Assembly: GCF_905171765.1 (NCBI RefSeq)
Contig: NC_053398.1
Coordinates: 47,026,323 to 47,090,322 of the forward strand
Length of the DNA: 64,000 nucleotides
From: Bufo bufo
Taxonomy: Eukaryota > Chordata > Amphibia > Anura > Bufonidae
Reading direction: 5' to 3'
The notes under the pieces are model-generated. The model was not told where the DNA came from. It searched no databases and saw only the letters and a program-made list of their open reading frames with translations. Positions 20,829-31,524 of the stretch are shown piece by piece. Within the stretch, counting starts at the first letter, position 1; each line of letters opens with the position of its first letter. The position numbers and the translations under genes are program-made.

Positions 20829-21605
20829 GTACATATGCAGTGGCCGGGTTGGAGGTGGCCCCAACGCTACGCTGGGACTCCCGGACACCATTGAGGTGTC
20901 ACTATGTGTTGCTGCTCTCCGGAAGGGATGGTAAGGCGTGGTGCACCCAATGGGAAATAAGTCCAGAGAGTCAGGGTCTGCAGTAAACCAGGGTGCTTTT
21001 TTACTGGAGGAATTCAGGTACAAAACAATACAGCCGAGGCACTGGGCTGGCTTCTCCAGTCTACTCCTTGGCAAAGGAAGGGTTTGATGCTGAGGAAAGG
21101 CCTGAGCTAGCTGTCCATCTTTCACTTCAGAAGGCTGGTACCCTGGTCCAAGGCTGGTGATCCAGGGTCTGTGGCAGCGTATCCCAGTCTCAGCGTCTTC
21201 TTTTGGTCACTCTGGCAGAGTATCCTCCCTGGAAGAATAAGGGTTTGATGCTGAGGAAAGGCCTGAGCTAGCTGTCCCTCTCTCTCTCAGAAGGCTGGCA
21301 TCCTGGTCAAGGGCCCACGGTCTGTAGGTCAGTCGTCCGGGTGGCTCCTTGGTCACAGGGCTAATGACCCATGGTCTGTGGCTCAGTGTCCCCCATCTCA
21401 GAGTCTTCTTCTGATCACTCATGCAGGCTGGCATGAGTCTCCCCTCCAAGCACTGGTCCCTAACTGCAGCAGCCTAGGGGCTCGGACTGGTCTCCTTATA
21501 AACAGTTTTTGTTAGACTAGAGCCTTCTAGTGGAGGTGGAGTGGAGAAACTCAGCACAGATACATTGTTTCAGCTCCCGTCTGGTATAGACTTACATTAG
21601 AGCTT
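20829..21605. repeat. unclassified repeat with internal direct repeats
   Basis: The string aagggtttgatgctgaggaa recurs at 21078 and 21239, and ggtctgtgg..cag..cagcgtcttctt-like blocks recur at 21159 and 21372. No terminal structure or ORF of a known family was recognised. Confidence 0.4.
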
Positions 21606-21628
21606 CAATGATACTCAATGGCAATGAC

Positions 21629-21683
21629 TAGAGATGAGCGAATCGAAGCTGACGAAGTGGAATTCGATACGAATTTCAGGAAA
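21629..21683. mobile_element. MITE fragment (gatgagcgaat family) at the L1 3' end
   Basis: The 55 bp from gactagagatgagcgaatcg to cgaatttcagg match the terminal part of the element at 60228-60503. It replaces the end of L1 ORF2 and its 3' UTR. Confidence 0.55.
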
Positions 21684-24600
21684 AAACGCTTTATCACACA
21701 ACATTCCCATAAAAGATGGATATATCCGACGTTAGGGCTGCCACACTTTCGACAGAAAATTTCACGACCTCTGTCATTAGCAAACTTAGCCTGCATTTGT
21801 GGTGTATAATACAACCTATGCAAAATTTTTAACTGGATCAATCTATAACTGGTTGCAGAAATTACCTTTTTCGTATTTTTAAAAATCTGTGGCCAGGGGA
21901 GAGGGGAGATTCCCAACTCCCGTTCCCATTTAGGCATACTTTTAAAGGAAGTCACCGTGGACAGTGAAACTCGCAATTTCACATAAATCTGTGCCATTTT
22001 TATCTTTTTCCCTAAGTGAGAAAAACAATAATCAAAAAGTAAGTGTTGTTGGGTGATCATATATGTTTTATTAAGTGTAGCTTCGTATGCATGTTTTAAG
22101 CGTGCATACATAAACTGGTCTAAAAACTAAATATTTCTGAAATTGAAGTCCCCTAATACCTTAAAACGGTCTGCAACAAACAAATGTGCCACTCTAGTGA
22201 TACCCCTACGACTCCAATAAGTGTAATCAGTTATTTTCAAAAATTCTGGTAAGTTCTGATTCTCCCACAACGGGGTAAAATTAAGCAGATGTGACACCTG
22301 CAGAGTCGTTTTCAATGTATCCCAGACACTCTTGGAGAGCTCTCGGGATCAAACAACTAGTGTCCAAACCTCTAAACTGTGCTGTTTCTAAGTGCGAAAA
22401 AATATTATCAAGTGACCTACCAGTTACCCTAGTTAAATATTGCCCAAGTGCATTCTCTCTAAAGTTACAGCATCTTTGTAGCTGCACAGAAAATAAATAC
22501 CCTTGAAAGAAAGGAAGTGCCAATCCCCCCTCTGACTCGGCCAGCCACAAGTACCTCTGCTTTATACAAACCCTCTTCCTCCTCCAAATTAGGTCGTTTA
22601 TTAAAGCTTCTAGTCTATAAAAGAAGGCATCCTCTATCCAGATGGGTGAGGCACAGATCGGATACAAAACCAGAGGTAATATGATCATTTTAACTAATGC
22701 CAGTTGATCGGATTGCGATATTATCAATTTTTGCCAGGCTCTGATTTTCCCCTTTACTTTATCTATTACCGGGGAAAGATTTAAGTCGTAAAATCTACTT
22801 ATAGGGACACCTATCTTTATCCCCAGATAGTCCAGAGAGTCATCCAAAGACAGCATCCGGACCCGGGAACCCCCTTTGGGGGCATTTCGATTTAGAGGGA
22901 GGAGTGAGGACTTAGCCCAATTGATTAAATAACAAGAAAGTAGACTAAACTCCTCTATCACCTGCATAAAATGAGGGACGGCTTTCCAGCCCTGATCCAG
23001 AAAGAGGATAACATCGTCTGCATAAAGCCTAATTTTATCACTCTCTCCCGCTACCCCGAAGCCCCGAATCTGATCATTCAAACGGATGCTACAAGCCAAC
23101 GGCTCCGTAATAGCGCAAATAAGAGGGGAGAGAGCGGGCAACCCTGTCTCGTACCGCGTTGAAGCTCAATTATAGAGAAGTGAACCCCATCAATGTTAAC
23201 TCGGGCTATTGGTTGGGTGTATAGCAGTTTAGCCATTGCGATAAAAGTGGTCCCTAATCGGAAATGTGCCATAGTTCGCCACAGGAAGGACCACTCCACC
23301 TTGTCGAACGCTTTAGCAGCATCCAATGACAAGATGGAGTGGTCCGGACCCCCCCCCCCCCCCCTACCGACAGGTTCAGATACACCCTGTAAAGATTCGC
23401 CTGAATCTGTCTCCCGGGAATAAATCCTGTTTGATTAGAATGAACCAATTACCGTTCTCATTTAATACGGTTTGCTAAGGATTTTGCAAAAATCTTATAG
23501 TCTGTATTGAGGAGTGATATGGGCCTATAAGACACAACCTCACTACCGTCCTTATCTTTTTTAAGAATTAAAATGATAATTGCCTCCCTGAAGGATGGAG
23601 GGAGGGATCCGTAGCTATATGATTAATTTAGAACCTGCAGCAGAATAGGGAGAAGTGCCTTAGCGTGGTACCTATAGCGTTCAAATGGCAAACCATCTGC
23701 CCCAGGAGAGGAGTTATATTTAACCGAGCGAAGAGCATCCTATAACTCTGCCTGTCGTATAGGATGATCGAGCATTCTGGTTTCCTGAGGCGAGAGGAAG
23801 GGCATTTCTAATTGATCCAGATAATCGTCAATTTTTGAGGGACTACATGCCGTTTCAGATCTATATATACCAGAGTAATACTCGGCGAATTCCTGTCTGA
23901 TCAAGTCTGAATCCTTAACTATCTGACCCCGAGTGTTTCTAATATGCCTAATTTTAGTCCTACCCCTTTGACTTGCGACCAGTGTGGCTAACAGTTTCCC
24001 CGTTTTCCCCTCCTCACTAAAACGTCTCTGTCCTTGAAAGAAGAGTTTATGTTGGGCCTTATTTACCATAAAAGTCTTATATTGTTGGTTGGCTTCCTTC
24101 AATTCTATACGTAGTGAATCCATACCGTATTTCGTCAAAGCCCCCTGCAACTTCCTAACTGTCTCCCTCAATGCGTTTTCCTGCTTATGAAACTCCGCTT
24201 GTTGTCTTTTTATTTTAACGCAATAAAGGCCTCTGATATAGGCCTTCAAAGCGTCCCATACAAAATGAATATGGGTGGAGCCCTCGTTTCGATGCCAAAA
24301 TTCGAGAATCTCCGCATTGATTAAATCCCTCTCACCAATGACTCCCAACCAATAGGGGTTCAATCTGAAGGTTCTATTGGGGCCCATGTTCATCCCCACT
24401 TCCCTGAGCAGAAGCAATACCGGGGAATGGTCAGAAATTCCATGCAATTCATATTTCATCTTCACCACTTGATCAGACATAGCCCCGTTTGCAAATGCTA
24501 AGTCAATTCTTGACATTCAACTATACGTCCGGCTAAAGCATAAATAAACTCTTTTTTCTCCATACAAATGGCGCCAAACATCAACCAATGCCAGTTCCTG

Positions 24601-25105
24601 GGTAATGCTACACAGGAGAGACCGAGAGTGCCTCTGCTCAGGGGAGAAAGATAACCTGTCCAGTCTCGGATCCAATACCGAATTAAAGTCCCCTACCAGC
24701 AGCAACGGGCACGAGGGTTTACTACAAATAAACATAGACAGCAAAGATAGAGCAGTGGAGGCGAAAGGGGGGGACATAGACAAAGGCTAAGATAGTCTCC
24801 TGTCCACTCCACTGGCCATAGAGGAAAACAAATCGGCCCTCCCTATCCACCTTAACATCCAGCGGCTGAAAATCAACCCCATGATGAATATACACACTCA
24901 CACCCCTCGAGTATGATGAGAGGTATGAGTGGTATTCAAATTTTGCCCAACGCCTCTTTAATTGGGGGAGCTTATCAGCCGTTGCATGCGTCTCCAATAA
25001 GGCCACAATTGCCAGGAGGTGCCGAGCCATAAGATCAAACACCACTGTCCATTTAACTCTATCCCCCAACCCTCGCACATTCCAGCACAAAACCCTACGC
25101 GTCAT
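21684..25105 (-). pseudogene. L1 ORF2: endonuclease and reverse transcriptase, frameshifted
   Basis: Starts at the ATG at 25103-25105 with VLCWNVRGLGDRVKW, the apurinic-type endonuclease, which continues in later pieces (LLLVGDFNSVLDPRLDR near 24650-24700; SRIDLAFAN and GISDHSPV near 24400-24515). Reverse transcriptase blocks follow: NQTGFIPGRQ (~23410), LDAAKAFDKVEWSF (~23290-23330), GTRQGCPLSPLLFAL (~23100-23160) and the catalytic YADDVILFL (~23000). The C-terminal zinc motif CRKCGSPNVGYIHLLWEC is at about 21690-21760. Frames change near 24783, 24516, 23740, 23450 and at the C tract at 23350, so no intact protein remains. In the family this protein nicks the target and copies the L1 RNA there. 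Confidence 0.88.
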
Positions 25106-25398
25106 TCTAAACTATCCGAAACCAAAACGCACCGCAGGCAGGCAAGAGGGGGAAGCGGGGCCCCCGAGGCCCAGCGACAGCAGCCAACCCCCCCATCCCC
25201 TCCCAATCACTAATAGCCACCCCCCACCCATACCATTACCCAACCCACCATTTGACTCACAGAGAATATAATCCCCGTCAGCCTCTTTCACTTCGCCAAC
25301 CCCACTCCCGATCAAACCCCACTCCTCCCTCCACACCACCATATAACCAGCATATAGAAATGTAAACATACTCAAAAGATGAAAAATCCCTACGGAGG

Positions 25399-25700
25399 CT
25401 ACAGACCGGCCAAATCAAGCCATCGTGCAGCCTCCGTAGGTGTGGGAAAAAATTGCACAGAGTCATTATAGACCACCCTGAGTTTAGCCGGATACAGCAT
25501 TGCGTACTTTATATGTGCGGAGATTAATCTTTTTTTAACGTCAAAGAAAGACCGCCTTTTATTTTGTGTATCACTGCAAAAATCAGGGTATATTTGAATA
25601 TCATTCCCATCAAAACCAACTTTATGGAGTTCTCTTTTACGTCTGAGTACCCAATCCCGATCCTTGGAACAAACCAGTCTAGCTATTAAGGCATGAGGGG
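25399..25700 (-). pseudogene. L1 ORF1 C-terminal domain
   Basis: About 100 residues from HALIARLVCSKDRDWVLRRK to EAARWLDLAGL and stop, the C-terminal RNA-binding domain of L1 ORF1p with the usual R..V.YNDSVQFFPTPTEA pattern. It ends about 290 bp before ORF2. Its N-terminal half lies inverted at 26909-27416. Confidence 0.82.
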
Positions 25701-26908
25701 GTGCGCCTGAGGGAAGGGGCTGCGCCCCGCCCCCGTACCTCCGCTCCCAGCTCCGCCGCACCTCTCTGAGCGTCTGGGTAATGCTGTATGCTGGATGCCT
25801 GGATGCCGGACGTAGGATGAAGATGAGGAGGCCGCTGCACAGTGCTCCATCCCCCTAGACAGGTGCTTGACTGCCTCAATCGTTTTGGCTGTCTGATGCA
25901 GCCGGTTGGGTGCCCAGATGACCTCCTGCTGTTGGCTATATGTTTGTTATATGCAACTCTGCCCCCCGTATGGTAGTTGATGACTGGGGGCAGTTCGTCT
26001 GCTGTCTCTTCTCATCTCCTTGCCTTATAAACTCTCTACTACAATAAGCACTAAGCTGCTTCAGGAGGTGGTAACTCCGCTGGACTCTGAGGCACCTGAC
26101 TTGAGGCTGTGGAGGCCCGGCTACAGGTGTGAGCATATAGCTGGATCTGGTGGTGCCTCACCGTGCTCTTTGGTGGCGTTACCCGGCAGTAACTTTCCTT
26201 TATTTGAGCAGACATATTACTCCCGGTATTGGTTTAGCTGTACAACTAACACACTAACATACTAATTTGTCCTCCGCATCACCCCAGACGGGGAAGAAGA
26301 CTGGATCCCTGTGAGAGAGGGAGAAACCTGCATGCACTTTCTCTCCTGCTTGTGTTACTCTGAACAGCATTGAACTTTATTGAATATATTGTCTGAATTT
26401 TTCAGGCCCGTTTGACAGTCTTTATACTGTCACTGCGTTGAAAACCGGAGAAAAGGGCTGAAGATTGGTGAGAGCTGCAGAGGTTCTCCCCTGTTGTGAT
26501 GTTGGATGTATGACCTCTACTTTTTCAGCTATCTAATCTTGAACATACTACATTCACTAACAAAGATTAACTTGGACCGACTGCTCTGTCTATATCCCTG
26601 CTATAATAATATTTAACCCCTAACCCAGTCCATCTCTCATTATCTCTGTAATATGTGTTTTTTTATTATGCCTAGAAATTATGTTTAGAGCTATGTGTTG
26701 TTCGATTCGATTTGTATGAGCTGAACTCCCCCCCTTTTTTTCAGGCTTTGTGGCGCGTTCTTCATTGGTGTAGTTTAGGTATAATGGCCCCTAAGTTTCA
26801 GAAATCGGGGGGGGGGGGGGGGGGTAAGCCCCTTGAGAGGAGGCCCTGGGAGTAGCCCTCAGGCACGCTTAGATACATTTTTGAGGTCCCCAACCCCCAA
26901 AACTAGGG
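25700..26908 (+). mobile_element. L1 5' UTR (inverted segment)
   Basis: About 1.2 kb with no long ORF. The part nearest the inversion joint is GC-rich (25700-25850), as expected of an L1 5' end, and there is a run of about 18 G at 26806-26824 shortly before the ORF1 start. Promoter function is inferred from position. Confidence 0.55.
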
Positions 26909-27416
26909 GTGGATCCCAAAAGGCCGCTGCCCACCTTGAAGCGGCAGGAAATAAACCTGCCTCTGCCTACGGAAACTGGGGAGGCTGATAGGGAAGGTCT
27001 GCTGAGTGTTAACAAAAAGTTAGCTGAAATTTTGGGGGCAGTGAATATGACTAATAGCACCGTATTCCAATTAACAACTACAATGGCAGCATTACAGGGG
27101 GATATTACCATAATTAGGGATGAAATCACAAAATTAAGAGCAAAAGTGAAAGATTTGGAGTTGGAGACGGGGGCTGTGAAAAAGGAGTTGGGTTTAACAA
27201 AAAAACGTCTTGAGGATGTGGAGCAGGAATCTCTTGGGTTGAAAAATAAATTGATAGATTTGGAGGATAGATCTCGGAGGAACAATATAAGATTGCTAGG
27301 GTTTCCTGAGGGGGTGGAACAAGAGAACCCAGCGGACTTTGTGCAAAAGTGGCTGGTGCAAACATTGGGAGCGGATTATGATCTCTCTACGTTTTGTGTG
27401 GAGCGAGCTCATAGAG
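26909..27416 (+). pseudogene. L1 ORF1 N-terminal half (inverted segment)
   Basis: From the ATG at 26909 the protein has a charged N-terminus, a long coiled coil (residues ~40-130, heptads such as IIRDEITKLRAKVKDLELE) and the start of the RRM with EDRSRRNNIRLLGFPEG, then FCVERAHR where homology stops. This is the trimerising half of an L1 ORF1p, a nucleic-acid chaperone. Confidence 0.85.
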
Positions 27417-27734
27417 GCTGTCTGCTTTTTGGTGGTTAACAACTCTGGGTATTTCCCTCCAAAACATGGTCTTCTTTAAACCCTATGGCAGCTGTGGAAA
27501 GTGACCAGCTTTTCAATCAAAGCCCTAACAGTCTCTCAGTATTTATTAACCCTTTCCACAGAGCCATGTGAATACAGTGATAATGAACAGGATATATATC
27601 ACAACATATAAAATGCAGGTACACAGTATTAAACAGTATAAGTTAACCCTTTCAAGAGAAAAAGTAAGAAGTACTCCCTGCTCTAGGGGACTACATATTA
27701 AATGAGAAGGCTTGGACTGGGGGAAAATGTGTGT
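27417..27734. other. unassigned sequence between L1 and CR1
   Basis: AT-rich, with two occurrences of taaccctttcca/agttaaccctttca. No gene or boundary seen. Confidence 0.35.
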
Positions 27735-28920
27735 ATGTGGGTAAGTAACTGGCTCAGTGATAGAAAACAGAGGGTGGTTATTAACAGTACACACATTTAG
27801 ATTGGGTCACTGTCACTAGCGGAGTACCTCAGGGGTCAGTATTGGGCCCTATCCTATTCAAAATATTTATTAATGATCTTGTAGAAGACTTGCACGGTAA
27901 AATATAAATTTTTGCAGATGACACTAAAGTGTAAATTAATAAAACACAGTAGATGACAGTATACTGCTACAGATGGATCTGGATAGATTAGAGCCTTGGG
28001 CAGAGAAGTGGCAGATGAGGTTTAACACTGACAAATGTAAGGTTATGCACATGGGAAGGAATAATGCAAGTCACCCGTACATACTAAATGGTAAAACACT
28101 GGGTAACACTGACATGGAAAAGGACCTAGGAATTTTAGTGAACAGCAAACTAAGCTGTAGAAACCAGTGTCAGGCAGCTGCTGCCAAGGCCAATAAGATA
28201 ATGGGTTGCATCAAAAGTGGCATAGATGCCCGTGATAAGAACATAGTCCTGCCACTTTACAAATCACTAGTCAGACCACACATGGAGGACTGTGTACAGT
28301 TCTGGGCTCCTGTGAACAAGGCAGACATAGCAGAGCTGCAGAGGGTTCAGAGGAGGGCAACTAAAGTAATAACTGGAATTGGTGGACTACAGTGCCCTGA
28401 AAGATTATCAAAATTAGGGTTATTCACTTTAGAAAAAGACGACTGAAGGGAGATCTAATAACTATGTATAAATATATCAGGGGTCAGTACAGAGACCTCT
28501 CCCATCATCTATTTATCCCCAGGACTGTGACTGTGACGAGGGGACATCCTCTGCGTCTGGAGGAAAGAAGGTTTGTACACAAACATAGAAGAGGATTCTT
28601 TACGGGAAGAGCAGTGAGACTATGGAACTCTCTGCCTGAAGAGCTGGTGATGGTGAGCTCACTAAAAGAGTTGGCCTGGATGTATTTCTGGAGTGTAATA
28701 CTATTACTGGTTATAGTTACTAGAGAGGGGTCATTGATCCAGGGAATTATTCTGATTGCCTGATTGGAGTCGGGAAGGAATTTTTTTCCCCTAAAGTGGA
28801 GAAAATTGGCTTCTACCTTACTTATTTGCCTTCCTCTGGATGAACTTGCAAAATAACAGGCTGAACTGGATGGACAGATATCTTTTTTCAGCCTTATAAA
28901 CTATGTTACTATGTTAAATA
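27735..28920 (+). mobile_element. CR1/L2-like LINE 3' end
   Basis: Starts in the reverse transcriptase ([14 protein letters not shown] in frame near 27745, [17 protein letters not shown] block near 27820, FADDT near 27915 after a stop). It continues with WAEKWQMRFNTDKCKVMHMG and the C-terminal region (SLVRPHMEDCVQFWAPV…LQRVQRRATKVI) to a TGA at 28446, then in another frame to RLWNSLPEELV. The end ggactggatggacagatatc-like, then ctatgttactatgtta, is the usual 3' end of this group in frogs. 5'-truncated, with at least two frameshifts or stops. Confidence 0.88.
27973..28446 (+). pseudogene. CR1/L2-like reverse transcriptase C-terminal region
   Basis: 157 open codons downstream of the reverse transcriptase core. 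The YLGILVNSKL-like and LYKSLVRPHMEDCVQFW blocks identify it. It lacks the catalytic centre and so encodes no enzyme. Confidence 0.85.
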
Positions 28921-29629
28921 GCTACGGACAGTGGTTGGGCTAGATCAGCATCTCACTTGTCCCCGCTGTGACACCCACCATTATTTCTGCACGAAAAGAC
29001 TTGAGACAGAGAGAAGAGGGCATAACTCCCAAGCCTTGCCTAAATCCAGACATCTTTTTCTGGGAAGAAATGGGCTGTGTACAGTTGTAACTGTGTTTTG
29101 CTGTTGTTGTTGGATATAATACAACTCCTGTTTTGCATTTCAGTAAAGAGAGACATTTATTCTGCTACATCTGGCCTGGTCACTGACTCCTGCACTATAC
29201 GCAGGCCATTGCACTCTACACACAATGCCTTGCACCCATACAAACACTTAATATCTCTGGCACCCCAAATATCATCAGGCAGGAGCACCAACTTCAGGGT
29301 TTGCCCTGGGGGAAGAAAGGGTGTGCCCTCCTCTCACTGCAAGACCCTAGGGAGCAACAGTGTGAGGAAGGCCACTGTGATTGTGCTCCTCCTGGGCTTT
29401 CTGCAGGACAAGCCCCTTAAATGGTGCCCTGATGTATGAGGACAATACTGTTCTGAAATTGTCCTATGACTGCTTTACTGCAGAAACTGTTGAGGCATTA
29501 TATTATCCTGATTGCTGTTTAAAACACACAAAGACTGTCTATAGGCATATAAAGCTGTTTCAGTTGTCAGAGATTTATTTGCTGCATTCTCTTCAGTAAA
29601 GAAAGAGTTATTAAGTCTGTTGTGAGATG
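28921..29629. other. unassigned, possible LTR fragment
   Basis: gttttgcatttcagtaaaga at about 29130 and the following ttattctgctacatctggcc resemble the 3' part of some frog LTRs. No ends were found and no ORF of interest. Confidence 0.3.
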
Positions 29630-29631
29630 TA

Positions 29632-30682
29632 CACTCACCTAAAGAATTATTAGGAACACCATACTAATACGGTGTTGGACCCTCTTTTGCCTTCAGAACT
29701 GCCTTAATTCTACGTGGCATTGATTCAACAAGGTGCTGATAGCATTCTTTAGAAATGTAGGCCCATATTGATAGGATAGCATCTTGCAGTTGATGGAGAT
29801 TTGAGGGATGCACATCCAGGGCATGAAGCTCCCGTTCCACCACATCCCAAAGATGCTCTATTGGGTTGAGATCTGGTGACTGTGGGGGCCATTTTAGTAC
29901 AGTAAACTCATTGTCATGTTCAAGAAACCAATTTTAAATTATTCGAGCTTTGTGACATGGTGCATTATCCTGCTGGAAGCAGCCATCAGAGGATGGATAC
30001 ATGTTCTCATTCTGTTTACGCCAAATTCGGACTCTACCATTTGAATGTCTCAACAGAAATCGAGACTCATCAGACCAGGCAACATTTTTCCAGTCTTCAA
30101 CAGTCCAATTTTGGTGAGCTCGTGCAAATTGTAGCCTCTTTTTCCTATTTGTAGTGGAGATGAGTGGTACCCGGTGGGGTCTTCTGCTGTTGTAGCCCAT
30201 CCGCCTCAAGGTTGTGCGTGTTGTGGCTTCACAAATGCTTTGCTGCATACCTCGGTTGTAACGAGTGGTTATTTCAGTCAACGTTGCTCTTCTATCAGCT
30301 TGAATCAGTCGGCCCATTCTCCTCTGACCTCTAGCATCCACAAGGCATTTTTGCCCACAGGACTGCCGCATACTGGATGTTTTTCCCTTTTCACACCATT
30401 CTTTGTAAACTCTAGAAATGGTTGTGCGTGAAAATCCCAGTAACTGAGCAGATTGTGAAATACTCAGACCGGCCCGTCTGGCACCAACAACCATGCCACG
30501 CTCAAAATTGCTTAAATCACCTTTCTTTCCCATTCTGACATTCAGTTTGGAGTTTAGTAGATTGTCTTGACCAGGACCACACCCCTAAATCCATTGAAGC
30601 AACTGCCATGTGATTGGTTGACTAGATAATTGCATTAATGAGAAATAGAACAGGTGTTCCTAATAATTCTTTAGGTGAGATG
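29632..30682 (-). mobile_element. Tc1/mariner transposon B
   Basis: 1051 bp with inverted repeats CACTCACCTAAAGAATTATT and AATAATTCTTTAGGTGAG, between TA at 29630-29631 and 30683-30684. The last bases on the right (gagatg) differ from the left (cactca), so the right tip has mutated. The transposase lies on the minus strand. Confidence 0.88.
29640..30533 (-). pseudogene. Tc1 transposase B with in-frame internal deletion
   Basis: Starts MGKKGDLSNFERGMVVGARR at 30531-30533, with two helix-turn-helix units (ISQSAQLLGFSRTTISRVY; TRTTLRRMGY) and the first catalytic aspartate in WSDESRFLL. The frame then passes from RKQNENMYPSS directly to DGCFQQDNAPCHKA, skipping the region between the first and second aspartates, roughly 50-60 residues, without loss of frame. 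A TAA follows at 29934. Beyond it, in the same frame, SPDLNPIEHLW supplies the glutamate. I count 36 residues between the second D and E. The deletion and the stop make it inactive. Confidence 0.88.
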
Positions 30683-30684
30683 TA

Positions 30685-31500
30685 TGTAACCTGCAGTAGG
30701 GGAGGGTGTATATGTTCTGTTCCTGGGTTATACTTATCATCCTGGATTCCTCCGAAAAATAAAAAGAGGAGGAAGAATCCGCAGCAGGTGGAAACACTCG
30801 AGTGGCACTTGATTGTGTACAACTCTCATTCACCCCTGGTGCATGTTTGAACTACTGGTTTCCCCCACAGATTACTGTTGATCTGTAGGGCTCCCAACAG
30901 CAGGACAATCCATGATCAGCTTATCCTCAATGGACTCTTCTGATATATATAAAATTAAAAAAAAGAATTGTGCAAAGCAGACAACCCCTTCCATGAATGA
31001 ATTCTTGAGCTTTAAATTTCCGTAAAGCACATTTTAGAAGGAAGTTACTTCAAAGCGAAGCCCTCATAGATAGCTGCCCCTAGTACGCAAATGAAATTCC
31101 CTTTAAACTTTTATAAATCAGTTATCACAATAGGCTTTACTAATTCAGATGATCTATCAGCACCACCAGCTAACTAGTACGTAGATTACTGAATTACTTA
31201 CTTTTTGCTTCCATGGATTCATCTTTTAGGCGAGGCTCCATTTCTTACACATGAAGTTTCAGTTCCTTACAGATTCACTGCTTTTAACAGCTAACGACTT
31301 CTGTCATCATGCCAGCAAATGCTTAAGCAAGACTATGAAATCCAGCTCTCACGGAGTTACAGTATAATATATCCTATTACTTTAGGACTGAGAAAATCTG
31401 TAACATGTATTTTAAATGTATTTTACTTTCATGTATTAGATATAAGCCAGTGGAAGATAACTTATGTATTTAATGTTGTAGTCATTTTTTTAAGTCCAAG
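30685..31500. other. unassigned AT-rich sequence
   Basis: No gene and no recognised repeat end. Confidence 0.35.
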
Positions 31501-31524
31501 AGTGATGACTTCTTTATTTCTCAC

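Larger units (their letters stand above)
21684..27416 (-). mobile_element. L1 LINE with inverted 5' segment
   Basis: On the minus strand from about 25700 down to 21684 run ORF1 C-terminal domain and ORF2. From about 25700 to 27416 the plus strand carries the 5' UTR and the N-terminal half of ORF1. The two ORF1 halves abut in protein terms (…VERAHR on the plus strand, then HALIARL on the minus strand), so the copy has a 5' inversion. The 3' UTR and tail are missing. Confidence 0.85.

Noticed and set aside
23340..23365. C tract as a possible regulatory element (also G tracts at 9918 and 26806, C tract at 32070)
   Set aside because: Simple homopolymers that mainly cause frame changes in decayed elements; no further evidence.
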